Positions 8,248 to 16,767 of a stretch of DNA of 58,521 nucleotides are shown one piece after another. The notes under the pieces are model-generated. The model was not told where the DNA came from. It was given only the letters and a program-made list of their open reading frames with translations, and made no database searches. The translations under genes were made by a program, and so were the position numbers. Position 1 is the stretch's first letter. The number at the start of each line of letters is the position of its first letter. Source of the DNA: an uncultured bacterium (GTDB taxonomy: Bacteria > Actinomycetota > Coriobacteriia > Coriobacteriales > Coriobacteriaceae). The DNA lies in NCBI GenBank assembly GCA_905214525.1, contig CAJMMN010000014.1, positions 1-58,521 on the forward strand, written 5' to 3'.

Positions 8248-9960
8248 ATGAGCATGAGCAAGAACATCGCACGCCTGGCAGTAACCGCTGGCCTCACCGC
8301 AGCCCTGAGCTTCGGTGGAGTCATGGCCCCGGTGAGTATGGCGTTTGCTGCGGAGGGTGCTGCGACTGCGAATGGCTCGGTGACCATCACGAACGTTAAG
8401 GGCAACGATACCGAATTCTATGGCTATCAGATTTTTAATGCTGATGTTGCGATAGTCAAGGGTAAGACGGTTGTGCGCAATATCACCTGGGCGAACGATG
8501 ATGTGAAGACGGCTGTCGAGAATGTCATTAAGGATAACGGTTACGGTGGTATAACCGCTCAGGATGCTGCAGACTGGATAACGTCCAAGGTGACAGGGAC
8601 CGATAAGACAACCCGTGTTGACTCTAATCACATTGCTTATAAGATTGCCGCTGCCGTAGACGATCTTACTGACAAGACGACAACGACCAAGCGCGTTGCC
8701 TCCGGCCTTAAGCATGGTTACTGGCTCTTTGTGACCAAGGCTGACACTATTGGTGATGGTGAGGCAGGTACGTCCCCCATCTTCACTGTCGTGGGAAGTG
8801 CGCCTGTTGAAATCACCGAGAAAACGGGCATCCCCACTGTCGAGAAGAAGATCGTAAGCGATAAAGACGGTACGGAGTACGATGCCGCCGACTCTCGGAT
8901 CGGCCAGGACGTGACGTACAACCTTTACGGTACCGTCGCCGAGAACTTCGATAAGTACAGCACGTATTTCTATCAGTTCTCCGACCAGATTTCCAAGGGC
9001 CTGACGCTGCAGAAGAATAGCGCCAAGGTGTATCTGTACGATTCCCCTGAGGCAGCAAAAGCCGATCCGAGCCATACGAATAATACGGGGAAAGATATTA
9101 CGACGGACTTTACCGAGAAGTCTTATGATGCCGATCCGTCTGACGGTAGCGTTACGACGACATGGACTTGCAACAACCTTAAAACTATCCAAGGCGTGAC
9201 CATCACGGAGAATTCTTGCATCGTCGTCTCCTATAAGGCAAAGATTAACAGCATGGCTACCGTTGGAGACAATGCGGGTAACACCAACACTGTCAAACTT
9301 GAGTATTCAAACAACCCTATGACCAACGACACCGGCACGACGGTGCCCGATGAGGTCAAGACCTACACCTATGGCCTTAAACTGAATAAGGTTGACCTTG
9401 GCACCGAGAACGCACTACCGAATGCACAATTTACCATCAAGGTGAAGACAGCGGCGGATTCAAACCTAATGGGGAAATACGTTCACTCCGATGGAACTCT
9501 TGGAGATGATGCGTATGAGTTCACGACTGGCGACGATGGCACCTTTGCTGTCAAGGGCCTCGGTGCGGGAACCTATACGGTAGAGGAGACTGGCGCCCCT
9601 GAAAACTACGATAAGGTCGCACCTTTCGATTTCACGATTAAGCCGAAGAATGAAAGCGGGACAACAGGTGAAAGCTCGAGCACGGATAAGTATGAACTAA
9701 CCGCTCCAAGTGATCAGGTTATCATCGGTACGCCGAATGATGAGAAGGGCGACAACAGGCTCGAAGCCGAGACTGGCACAGCTACAAACGACGACGGCAC
9801 CTTCAACATCACCGTTGGCGATACCAAGCAGGTCGGCCTTCCCCTCACCGGTCTTAACGGCGTGACCTTCACTTGGATCGCTGGTGGCGCGGTGCTGTGC
9901 ATCGGCGTGGCGCACCTCATCCGCAGCCGTAAGCAGGCTGAGGAGTCCGAGCAGGAGTAA
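8248..9960 (+). CDS. SpaA-like major pilin, LPLTG-anchored
   Basis: A 570-residue secreted pilin. The signal peptide ends near AFAAEG. An N-terminal domain carries HGYWLFVTK, followed by VEITEK-x-GIPTVEKK, where the first motif lysine aligns with the YPK position of backbone pilins. A middle domain contains FYQFSDQISKGL, typical of the SpaA fold with an internal isopeptide bond. A CnaB domain then shows E-box YTVEETGAPENY. The sorting signal is LPLTG, followed by a hydrophobic segment and an RSRK tail. I chose ATG 8248 for the AGAGGA box seven bases upstream; the longer frame from 8182 has no such site. It is the third pilus gene, about 110 bp after the second, and ends before a strong terminator. 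Its position and make-up suggest the shaft subunit polymerised by the downstream sortase. Confidence 0.88.
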   Translation: MSMSKNIARLAVTAGLTAALSFGGVMAPVSMAFAAEGAATANGSVTITNVKGNDTEFYGYQIFNADVAIVKGKTVVRNITWANDDVKTAVENVIKDNGYGGITAQDAADWITSKVTGTDKTTRVDSNHIAYKIAAAVDDLTDKTTTTKRVASGLKHGYWLFVTKADTIGDGEAGTSPIFTVVGSAPVEITEKTGIPTVEKKIVSDKDGTEYDAADSRIGQDVTYNLYGTVAENFDKYSTYFYQFSDQISKGLTLQKNSAKVYLYDSPEAAKADPSHTNNTGKDITTDFTEKSYDADPSDGSVTTTWTCNNLKTIQGVTITENSCIVVSYKAKINSMATVGDNAGNTNTVKLEYSNNPMTNDTGTTVPDEVKTYTYGLKLNKVDLGTENALPNAQFTIKVKTAADSNLMGKYVHSDGTLGDDAYEFTTGDDGTFAVKGLGAGTYTVEETGAPENYDKVAPFDFTIKPKNESGTTGESSSTDKYELTAPSDQVIIGTPNDEKGDNRLEAETGTATNDDGTFNITVGDTKQVGLPLTGLNGVTFTWIAGGAVLCIGVAHLIRSRKQAEESEQE

Positions 9961-10061
9961 CGCTCGCTCACCCATCCCTTTGGCAGGTGGGATGTGATGG
10001 CCATGAGACTTGCGGACACTTTTCTCGTCCATCCACGTTCTTGCTTTGCCATTCTCTTTTC

Positions 10062-10099
10062 GGGGCAGACTCCGCACTGGAGTCTGCCCCGTTTTTTTT
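10062..10099 (+). terminator. Terminator of the pilin operon
   Basis: GGGGCAGACTCC (10062-10073) pairs perfectly with GGAGTCTGCCCC (10079-10090) around GCACT, followed by eight Ts after one G. It separates the pilins from the sortase gene. Confidence 0.92.
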
Positions 10100-10218
10100 G
10101 GGACAACGCAGCCAGCCTCCATCGTCTGATGTGGGACGTTCGTCATCGCGTTTCTTGACTCGTATGAGGTTCGGTTTAAGGTCCGTAGGCGCACGCGCGG
10201 TGCGGACGGTAGAAGGCA

Positions 10219-10272
10219 TTTGCGCCGCAACAAGCGCAAATAAGAATGCCCGGGGGTAGGATCCCGGGCATT
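10219..10272. repeat. Two small inverted repeats between pilins and sortase
   Basis: ATTTGCG/CGCAAAT (10219-10241) and AATGCCCGGG/CCCGGGCATT (10245-10272). The rest of the gap 9961-10504 shows no gene. A TATTAT box at 10461-10466 and the inverted repeat ACAACT-TG-AGTTGT (10475-10488), just before the sortase ribosome site, may belong to a separate sortase promoter, but no good -35 is visible. Confidence 0.5.
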
Positions 10273-10504
10273 TAACAAAACCAGAAAACTAGGCCGCCCG
10301 CGCTCCCAAACATTTACGCGGGGTGCGTCGTTTTCTATTGATATTGTATCCCGAATCGCCCCGCCGATCCGGGACATTTTGAAAACTCAAATGCTGGCTT
10401 ATCCTCGACTGGACGGTGCAGTCTAGCTGCGTTGTCCGGCGCGGAAGCTCGCTAATCGGCTATTATTTGTTTAGACAACTTGAGTTGTAGAGGAGTGACT
10501 GGCG

Positions 10505-11443
10505 ATGGTGCAGGGCGCCAAACATATGAAGAGCAATAACGCCGCGGCCAACGGTGGCTCAAGCCCTCAGCCCAAACCTCAACAAAAGCCCAAGCGCCGC
10601 CGCAAGCGACTGCCGCGTTGGGCCGATCGACTCATCACCATCGTCATCATCCTTATTGGCGTGGGCCTTATGACCTGGCCGTGGATCTTGGACCGGCTCG
10701 AGGCCTCGGGCGTGTTCAACCAGATCAGCACCGTGTCCAGCACTGTGGACGCGCTGTCTGCCGAGGAGCGCGAGCGCATTCTGCTCCAGGCTCGCTCCTT
10801 TAACGAGCAGCTGGCGGGTGAGGCCACCGAGCTTCCCGACGATCAGATTGAGCCCTACGCCCAGCAGCTCATCTTTGACCGCGACCCCATGATGAGCTGG
10901 ATCGAAATCCCCTCCATCGACGTGAGCATGCCCATCTACCACGGCACGAGCGAGGAGGTCCTCATGGCGGGTGTCGGCCACCTGGAGGGCACGAGCCTGC
11001 CAGTGGGCGGCACCTCGACGCATTGCGTGCTCACCGCGCACTCGGGCATGCGCAATCTGAGCATGTTCGACGACATCCGCTTGCTAGAGCCCGGCGACCT
11101 GGTGCTGCTGCACACCATGAACAAGACGCTCGCCTACAAGATGGTGGACTCCGAGGTGGTGCTGCCCGAGGAGATGGAGTCACTGACCATCGAGCCCGGC
11201 GCCGACAAGGTGACGCTCGTCACCTGCACGCCCTATGGCGTGAACGACCATCGCCTGCTGGTGCATTGCGTGCGCACCAAGTACAACAAGAAGGACGTCG
11301 ACAAGCAAAAGTCGCTGGCCGGCCGCCACTGGGGCAAGCGCGAGTTTGCCGTGCTCATCGTGGTCGTGGCCATTGTGCTGTTGCTGCTGGACATCGTGAT
11401 CCACGCGGTCCGCAAACGCCGCAAGGCCAAGGCCTCGGCATAA
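10505..11443 (+). CDS. Class C sortase (pilin polymerase)
   Basis: A 312-residue membrane transpeptidase that joins pilin subunits by cutting LPxTG-like signals and linking them to a lysine on the next subunit. An N-terminal membrane segment lies at about 40-62 after a basic cytosolic tail. The catalytic His is in TAHSGM (H179), Cys in TCTPYGVN (C241) and Arg in HRLLV (R250). A second hydrophobic segment near the C-terminus followed by KRRKAK is typical of class C. ATG 10505 has AGAGGAG upstream with a slightly long spacer; ATG 10526 is possible. It follows the pilins on the same strand but beyond their terminator, so it may be transcribed separately. No housekeeping sortase for wall attachment is in the window. 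Confidence 0.93.
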   Translation: MVQGAKHMKSNNAAANGGSSPQPKPQQKPKRRRKRLPRWADRLITIVIILIGVGLMTWPWILDRLEASGVFNQISTVSSTVDALSAEERERILLQARSFNEQLAGEATELPDDQIEPYAQQLIFDRDPMMSWIEIPSIDVSMPIYHGTSEEVLMAGVGHLEGTSLPVGGTSTHCVLTAHSGMRNLSMFDDIRLLEPGDLVLLHTMNKTLAYKMVDSEVVLPEEMESLTIEPGADKVTLVTCTPYGVNDHRLLVHCVRTKYNKKDVDKQKSLAGRHWGKREFAVLIVVVAIVLLLLDIVIHAVRKRRKAKASA

Positions 11444-11456
11444 GACATTCTCCAGA

Positions 11457-11491
11457 ACCACCACAATGGGGACAGGCACCTTTGTGGTGGT
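11457..11491. repeat. Palindromic repeat, family B copy
   Basis: ACCACCACAA (11457-11466) and TTTGTGGTGGT (11481-11491) flank the core TGGGGACAGGCACC, the same family as 1483-1515. It begins 14 bp after the sortase stop codon. Confidence 0.8.
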
Positions 11492-11501
11492 CGGGACTTC
11501 C

Positions 11502-11564
11502 AAACCATCACAACATTCGATGAAAATCGCGATTTTGGCGATAAGCGTCGAATGTTGTGATGGT
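11502..11564. repeat. Palindromic repeat, family A copy 2
   Basis: AAACCATCACAACATTCG (11502-11519) with its inverse complement ending at 11564. The arms match 1400-1464. Here too it sits next to a family B element, but in the opposite order. Confidence 0.85.
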
Positions 11565-11565
11565 C

Positions 11566-11649
11566 TTCGTTGTGGGCGGGACGGTTTTCGTTTCGGGCGA
11601 GATGCTTTTCGTTGTGGGCAGTACGGTTTTCGCTATGGACGGTGCGGTT
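11566..11649. repeat. 21-bp tandem repeat, four units
   Basis: Four imperfect 21-bp units starting at 11566, 11587, 11608 and 11629, each opening with TTCG and holding a GGGC/GGAC core. They read as a seven-residue pattern in one frame, but no start with a ribosome site supports translation. The rest of the gap up to gatC holds only a short CAGCCCGCCGCC duplication. Confidence 0.65.
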
Positions 11650-11747
11650 TCGCTGCAGAATCGCCAGCCCGCCGCCTGCCAGCCCGCCGCCGTCGTTACG
11701 TTTTCGCTGCATTTGGGTAAAGCGCCTGCTCCAAGTCGGCGTTGCCC

Positions 11748-11755
11748 TGTATACT
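11748..11755 (+). promoter_or_regulatory. Candidate -10 element of gatCAB
   Basis: TGTATACT at 11748-11755 gives a -10 hexamer TATACT preceded by TG, about 35 bp before the gatC start. No convincing -35 is seen, as can happen with extended -10 promoters. Confidence 0.4.
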
Positions 11756-11790
11756 AGAGCGGTTTATCTGTTATGCGGAAGGGAGCGCCT

Positions 11791-12102
11791 ATGGCACTCA
11801 GCGAGAAAGACGTGCGCGGCATCGCCGAGTACGCAAAGATCGCACTGACCGATGACGAGCTCACCCAGATGACGTCCTACATGAACGACGCCGTCCAGAT
11901 GCTCGAGCCCGTCTTGCAATATGACTTGCCCGACGTGGAGCCCACGTTCCATCCCATCGGAAGCCTGTCCAACGTGATGGGTGATGACCTGCGCGAGCCC
12001 GAGCGCGACCTGCCGCTCGACGTTGCGCTCGAAAACGCCGGCAGCGCGCGCGAGCGTTACTTCCGCGTGCCGTCCATTTTGGGAGAGGGGGAGAGCGAGT
12101 AA
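11791..12102 (+). CDS. gatC: Aspartyl/glutamyl-tRNA amidotransferase subunit C
   Basis: A 103-residue small subunit that bridges GatA and GatB in the enzyme turning misacylated Glu-tRNA(Gln) or Asp-tRNA(Asn) into the correct species. The N-terminal helices (EKDVRGIAEYAKIALTDDEL) and the later segment around DVEPTFHP match the family, and the length is normal. ATG 11791 has AAGGGAG five bases upstream, better than the ATG at 11773. Its stop codon overlaps the gatA start as TAATG, so the three genes are translationally coupled. Confidence 0.93.
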   Translation: MALSEKDVRGIAEYAKIALTDDELTQMTSYMNDAVQMLEPVLQYDLPDVEPTFHPIGSLSNVMGDDLREPERDLPLDVALENAGSARERYFRVPSILGEGESE

Positions 12103-13616
12103 TGGCGCTAAGCTTCGATTCCCTTACCGCCGCCCAGATCGCCGCGGGCGTTGCCGCCGGCGACTTTACCGCTACCGAGGTGGCCCAAGCCTCCCTTGCC
12201 GCCATCGAGGCGCGCGAGGGCGGGGTCCAGGCATTCCTGCAGGTGGCGCCCGAGCTCGCGCTCGAGGCCGCTGCACGCGTGGATGCCGACCGTGCCGCAG
12301 GCAAGCCGCTGCCCCCGCTTGCGGGCGTGCCGCTGGCCATCAAGGACAACATGAACCTTGTGGGCACGCGCACCACCTGCGCTTCCCGCATGCTCGAGAA
12401 CTACCAGAGCGTCTACACCGCTACCTGCGTCCAGCGCATGCTCGATGCCGGCTGCCTGCCCATGGGCAAGGCCAACATGGACGAGTTTGCCTTTGGCAGC
12501 TCCACCGAGAGCTCGGCGTTCCACCGCACCAACAACCCCTGGGATACCGAGCGCGTGCCCGGCGGCTCCTCGGGCGGCTCCGCTGCCGCCGTCGCCGCGG
12601 GCGAGGTCGCGCTCTCACTGGGCTCGGACACCGGTGGCTCCATTCGCCAGCCGGCGTCGCTGTGCGGCGTGGTGGGCTTTAAGCCCACGTATGGCGCCGT
12701 GAGCCGTTACGGCGTAGTTGCCTTTGGCTCGTCGCTCGACCAGGTGGGCCCCTTCGGCCGCACGGTCGAGGATGTCGCGCTGGCCATGAACGCGCTTACC
12801 GGCGCGGGCCACGATCCGTACGACTGCACTAGCCAGGATTGCGCCGTCGACTTTACCGAGCATCTCAACGACAGCATCGAGGGTAAGCGCGTGGGCATTA
12901 TCCCTGCGTTTATGGAGGCCGAGGGCCTGACGCCCGAGGTCAAGGCCGCTGTTCAGCGCGCCGCCCAGGAGCTGCAGAACCAGGGCGCCGAGCTGGTAGA
13001 GGTCGACCTGCCGCACCTGGACGCCGCCATCGCCGCCTACTACGTCATCGGCCCGGCCGAGGCGTTCTCCAACCTGGCTCGTTTCGACGGCATTCGCTAT
13101 GGCTATCAGGAGGAGGGCTGCGCCAACCTGTCCGACCAGAGCTCGCTTTCGCGTGCCCACGGCTTTGGCGCCGAGGCCAAGCGCCGTCAGATGCTCGGCG
13201 CCTACCTGCTGAGCTCGGGCGTGTACGACAAGTACTACTACGCCGCGCAAAAGGCCCGCACGCTCATCACGCAGGACTATGACGCCGCGTATGCCAAGGT
13301 GGACACCATCCTCATGCCCGCCTCGCCGCGCACGGCCTTTAAGTTTGGCGAGATCAGCGACCCCACGCAGATGTACCTCTCCGATCTGTACACCATCTCG
13401 CTCAACATTTGCGGTAACGGTGGCATTTCGGTGCCGCTGGGCCTGGGCGAGGATACTCAGCTGCCCGTTTCTGCCCAGCTGGTGGGACCTGCCTTTAAAG
13501 ACCGTCAGCTGCTTACGTTTGCCCGCGCCCTGGAGCGCGGCTTTGCCGATGCCGCCACGGGTGCGCCCGCGCTTTCTGTCGCGCCCGATTTTGCCGGGAA
13601 GGGAGGCGAGCTGTAA
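12102..13616 (+). CDS. gatA: Aspartyl/glutamyl-tRNA amidotransferase subunit A
   Basis: A 504-residue glutaminase subunit of the amidosome. It belongs to the amidase signature family and releases ammonia from glutamine or asparagine for GatB. The catalytic Ser-cisSer-Lys triad is visible: K81 in LAIKDN, S156 in GGSSGGS, and the nucleophile S180 in SDTGGSIRQPA. The spacing matches known GatA proteins. It starts at the ATG inside the TAATG junction with gatC, with a purine-rich GGGAGAGGGGGAG stretch upstream. It ends in the same kind of overlap with gatB. Confidence 0.95.
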   Translation: MALSFDSLTAAQIAAGVAAGDFTATEVAQASLAAIEAREGGVQAFLQVAPELALEAAARVDADRAAGKPLPPLAGVPLAIKDNMNLVGTRTTCASRMLENYQSVYTATCVQRMLDAGCLPMGKANMDEFAFGSSTESSAFHRTNNPWDTERVPGGSSGGSAAAVAAGEVALSLGSDTGGSIRQPASLCGVVGFKPTYGAVSRYGVVAFGSSLDQVGPFGRTVEDVALAMNALTGAGHDPYDCTSQDCAVDFTEHLNDSIEGKRVGIIPAFMEAEGLTPEVKAAVQRAAQELQNQGAELVEVDLPHLDAAIAAYYVIGPAEAFSNLARFDGIRYGYQEEGCANLSDQSSLSRAHGFGAEAKRRQMLGAYLLSSGVYDKYYYAAQKARTLITQDYDAAYAKVDTILMPASPRTAFKFGEISDPTQMYLSDLYTISLNICGNGGISVPLGLGEDTQLPVSAQLVGPAFKDRQLLTFARALERGFADAATGAPALSVAPDFAGKGGEL

Positions 13617-15292
13617 TGAAGGAGCTATCCGAGGTCCTGCAGGATTGGGAGGCCGTGATCGGCCTGGAAATCCATACCGAGCTCACCGCACTCGATACCA
13701 AGATGTTCTGCAACTGCAAGCTCAGCCACGATGACGAGTCCAACGCCAACGTGTGCCCGGTGTGCCTGGGCCTGCCCGGCGCCCTGCCGGTGCCCAACAA
13801 GCGCGCTATCGAGAGCATCGTCAAGGCGGGTCTGGCCACCAACTGCGAGATCCAGCGCCACTCGATGTTCTACCGCAAGCACTACTTCTATCCCGATATG
13901 GCCAAGAACTTCCAGACCACGCAGGGTCCGGTCGCCTTTGCCATGTACGGTCACCTTGATCTGGATGTGACCGGTCGCGGTGCCGCCGAGCGCCCCGAAT
14001 GCGCGTTTGGCGAGGCCGAGGCCCAGAGCCTGGCGAGCGCCTCGGCCAACGCCGAGGGCTTGTCCACGTCCATGACGTCGACCATGCGCGAGGGCAACCA
14101 GCGCGCCGGCCACCTGGCCAGCTATGACGCGTCCAACTTGCAGATGCCCGAGCGTCGCGAGGACGGTTCCTACACGGTGCCCATCCGCATCCTGCGCATC
14201 CACATGGAGGAGGACGCCGCCAAGATGGTTCACGTGGGCGGCGCCGAGGGCCGCATTACCGCCGCGGCCGAGTCGCTCGTCGACTACAACCGCTGCGGCA
14301 CGCCGCTGATCGAGCTCGTCACCGAGCCCGACCTGCGCACGCCCGAGGAGGCTCGCCTGTTTATGGAGAAGCTTCGTCGCATCTTTGTGACGCTGGGCAT
14401 TTCCGATTGCTCCATGGAGAAGGGTTCCATGCGCTGCGATGGCAACGTGTCGCTGCGCCGCCGCGGCGAGACCAAGCTGGGCACCAAGACTGAGCTCAAG
14501 AACCTCAACTCGTTTAAGAGCCTGCATGACGGCCTTGCCTACGAGATCTGCCGTCAGGCCGAGGTGCTCGAGGAGGGCGGCATCATCTATCAGGAGACCC
14601 GCCACTGGGAGCCCAGCCGCAAGCGCACCGTGGTCATGCGTGTGAAGGAAACGGCCGACGACTATCGTCTGTTCCCCGATCCCGACTTGGCGCCGTTCGA
14701 CCTGGACGACGAGTTCATCGACCGCTGCCGTGGCGAGATTCCCGAGCTGCCCGATGCCAAGCGCGCCCGTTTTGAGACCGACTTTGGTATTAAGGCGACC
14801 GATGCCGAGCAGATCGCGGGCGACCCCGAGTTTGCCGAGTTCTTTGAGGCCGCCGCTGCCGGCATGGCTGGCAAGGAGGCCCAGACGGTTGCAAACTTGC
14901 TGGTCAACGAGATGATCGCCTACCTTAAGGGCGCGGGTGTGTCGCTCGCCGAGTCCGGCATCGCGCCGGCTCAGGTGGCAGCCCTTGCCAAGCTGCTGGC
15001 GACCGATGCCATCAGCTCCAACCAGGCGCACGAGGTCTTTGAGGCTATGGCCCAGACCGGCGACGACCCCAACAAGATCGTCGACGAGCGCGGTATGCGT
15101 CAGGTGAGCGATGCCGGCGCGCTGCAGCCGATCGTGGACGAGGTGCTGGCTAACTGTGCCGACCAGGCGCAGCAGTATCGTGACGGCAACCAGAAAGTCA
15201 TCGGCTTTTTGGTGGGCCAGTGCATGAAGGCAAGCCGCGGCAAGGGCAACCCGAAGCTCTTCAACGAGTTGCTGAGAACGTCGCTCTCGTAG
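13616..15292 (+). CDS. gatB: Aspartyl/glutamyl-tRNA amidotransferase subunit B
   Basis: A 558-residue subunit that activates the misacylated tRNA end and amidates it using GatA-derived ammonia. The N-terminal catalytic cradle begins VIGLEIHTEL. The zinc-site cysteines are in FCNCKL and VCPVCLGLPG. The C-terminal YqeY-like tRNA-binding tail ends in NPKLFNELL. The length is slightly over the usual 475-500 because of internal acidic segments. The start is the ATG of a TAATG overlap, with GGGAGGCGAG upstream. Having a full GatCAB set suggests the organism lacks GlnRS and/or AsnRS, but those genes are outside the window. Confidence 0.94.
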   Translation: MKELSEVLQDWEAVIGLEIHTELTALDTKMFCNCKLSHDDESNANVCPVCLGLPGALPVPNKRAIESIVKAGLATNCEIQRHSMFYRKHYFYPDMAKNFQTTQGPVAFAMYGHLDLDVTGRGAAERPECAFGEAEAQSLASASANAEGLSTSMTSTMREGNQRAGHLASYDASNLQMPERREDGSYTVPIRILRIHMEEDAAKMVHVGGAEGRITAAAESLVDYNRCGTPLIELVTEPDLRTPEEARLFMEKLRRIFVTLGISDCSMEKGSMRCDGNVSLRRRGETKLGTKTELKNLNSFKSLHDGLAYEICRQAEVLEEGGIIYQETRHWEPSRKRTVVMRVKETADDYRLFPDPDLAPFDLDDEFIDRCRGEIPELPDAKRARFETDFGIKATDAEQIAGDPEFAEFFEAAAAGMAGKEAQTVANLLVNEMIAYLKGAGVSLAESGIAPAQVAALAKLLATDAISSNQAHEVFEAMAQTGDDPNKIVDERGMRQVSDAGALQPIVDEVLANCADQAQQYRDGNQKVIGFLVGQCMKASRGKGNPKLFNELLRTSLS

Positions 15293-15298
15293 CTGCGA

Positions 15299-15441
15299 GG
15301 CCGGGGAAGCCCCGAGTCGCCGGGGTATTTCCTCCAAATTTCAAACAGTCCTATGCAAGACGAAGGCCACATTTAGTGGCCTTCTTTGCATGCGGAACTC
15401 ATTTGGAGCAAACACCCCGGCGACTCGGGGCTTCCCCGGCC
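15299..15441. repeat. About 143-bp imperfect palindrome after gatB
   Basis: The outer 28 bp (15299-15326 and 15414-15441) are perfect inverse complements. Inward, GTATTTCCTCCAAAT pairs with ATTTGGAGCAAACAC with few mismatches, and the pairing reaches the central hairpin at 15362-15384. The element can fold as one long hairpin or cruciform. Confidence 0.8.
15362..15387 (+). terminator. Terminator of gatCAB at the palindrome centre
   Basis: GAAGGCCAC (15362-15370) pairs with GTGGCCTTC (15376-15384) around ATTTA, followed by TTT. It is the apex of the larger palindrome. Confidence 0.7.
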
Positions 15442-15648
15442 AGACGACTCGGCCGTTCGGGTCAGGCGGGGCTGAATGGAATAGAGTGAATGGGCGCGCC
15501 GTTGGCGCGCCCATTGTTTTGGAGGGAACTCATTTTGAGCAAGCACCCGCCCTGCCGGGGCTCCCGGGTTCTGCAACGACTCGGCCGTTCGGGTCAGGTG
15601 GGCTGGATTGAATTTGGTGAATGAGGGCGCCGATGGCGCCCTCATTCT
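15396..15648. repeat. Tandem direct repeat, two diverged copies of about 131 bp, each ending in a hairpin
   Basis: Copy 1 starts with AACTCATTTGGAGCAA at 15396, copy 2 with AACTCATTTTGAGCAA at 15527. A 22-bp block beginning CGACTCGGCCGTTCGG is identical at 15445-15466 and 15577-15598. Copy 1 ends with hairpin AATGGGCGCGCC/GGCGCGCCCATT (15489-15515), copy 2 with AATGAGGGCGCC/GGCGCCCTCATT (15620-15646). The stems differ in sequence but keep the same form. Each is followed by T-rich DNA and may act as a terminator. No gene is supported here. Confidence 0.75.
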
Positions 15649-16668
15649 TTATATATGTTGGGAGCGCCAAGCGGTGGGGGTGGTGCCGGTGTGTTGCTTG
15701 AAGGCTTGGGCGAAGGCGGCCTGCTGAGGGTAGCCTAGACGCTCTGCCACCTGCGCTATCGTGAGCGCGCTATCGGCCAAAAGGTCCTGTGCTCGCTCCA
15801 TACGGCGTCTGCGAATGTAGGCGCCCAGGGACTCGTCAGTTTGGGCCTTAAAGGTGGCGCATAGCTTGGAGCGGCTTGTGTAGAGCCTCTCGGCCACCTC
15901 GTTGATACCCACACGCCTGCCTTTGTCGAGCGCGCGCTCAATCATTGCCGCCGCTTCCTCGGCAATGGTCACGCTGGCGCGTGTGTCTGCCGCCTGCCGC
16001 GCCTGCTTGTGGGCCGCGCGCGAACAGGCGAGCTCCGCGACCATGGTCTCCACGATGCCTTGCATATAGACGTGTCCGCCTACGGTGCGGGCGCGGTCCT
16101 CGTTAATCCTGCGCAACGTGTGGCAGATGGCAGACGTCGCCTCCTCGTGCCATGGCTCGGCAAACGCCTCAAAGACCCCTGCGAACTCGGTGGGATAGCG
16201 GTGCTCCAGTTCGTCAAAATATCCAGGCAAAAAGAGCACCGAGCGCGAGTGATAGAGCCGCCCTGCAAACAGTGGGCTTAACTCCTCGCCACAGTTATCT
16301 TGGATAAAGCTGCACACAGCATTGTTTGGCCACGGTCCATGCAGGGGTTTAAGGTTCGCAGGCGTTATGCCGGCTTCGGGCATGCACATGAGCGTGGGCG
16401 CGCTGACCTCGCTCACGCACGCGTACGGTTCGGGTGTGTATTCTGCCAGGTACATATCGTGCATCGGGGTAATGAAATGCTCCATAACGATGCAGGCGGG
16501 GGAGAGGGGCATGATCCATGCGCGTCCGTGCGCCCGATCGTTTGCCACCTCGCCGGTAAAGACGGCGCCCTTGCCGGTAAGCTCCAGGCCAAACTGCTCA
16601 AACTGCGGTGCGTAGAGCTCGGTTATGTCGGTCGCCGCCCGCCGCATTTTCAAAAGCGTCCCCTTCAT
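15649..16668 (-). CDS. AraC-family transcriptional regulator
   Basis: About 339 residues. The C-terminal 100 residues form the double helix-turn-helix of AraC/XylS proteins: INEVAERLYTSRSKLCATFK, then IRRRRMERAQDLL, then ALTIAQVAERLGYPQQAAFA with the usual FxQAFKQHTG-TP ending. The N-terminal part (about 230 residues) is not a recognisable cupin and may sense a ligand. The gene is divergent from the ABC exporter pair that starts about 100 bp away, so that operon is the likely target, as with YbtA and ybtPQ. The start is uncertain: ATG 16668 is used, but TTG 16695 (AAGG upstream) and ATG 16647 (AAGGGG with a long spacer) are alternatives. Confidence 0.85.
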   Translation of the reverse strand: MKGTLLKMRRAATDITELYAPQFEQFGLELTGKGAVFTGEVANDRAHGRAWIMPLSPACIVMEHFITPMHDMYLAEYTPEPYACVSEVSAPTLMCMPEAGITPANLKPLHGPWPNNAVCSFIQDNCGEELSPLFAGRLYHSRSVLFLPGYFDELEHRYPTEFAGVFEAFAEPWHEEATSAICHTLRRINEDRARTVGGHVYMQGIVETMVAELACSRAAHKQARQAADTRASVTIAEEAAAMIERALDKGRRVGINEVAERLYTSRSKLCATFKAQTDESLGAYIRRRRMERAQDLLADSALTIAQVAERLGYPQQAAFAQAFKQHTGTTPTAWRSQHI

Positions 16669-16767
16669 TTGCGAAAACGTCCACGCCTGGCCCAATTGTG
16701 TGCCTTGGCTAACACGCCCATGATAAGTTTCTTACGGTTAACTCTCAAGCCGTTAGAAAGGAATCTC

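Noticed and set aside
8206..9192. 328-codon minus-strand frame opposite the major pilin
   Set aside because: The plus strand encodes a pilin with signal peptide and sorting signal; the minus frame has no recognisable features.
11466..11848. Several short frames between sortase and gatC
   Set aside because: They run through palindromes and 21-bp repeats; none has a convincing start or resembles a protein.
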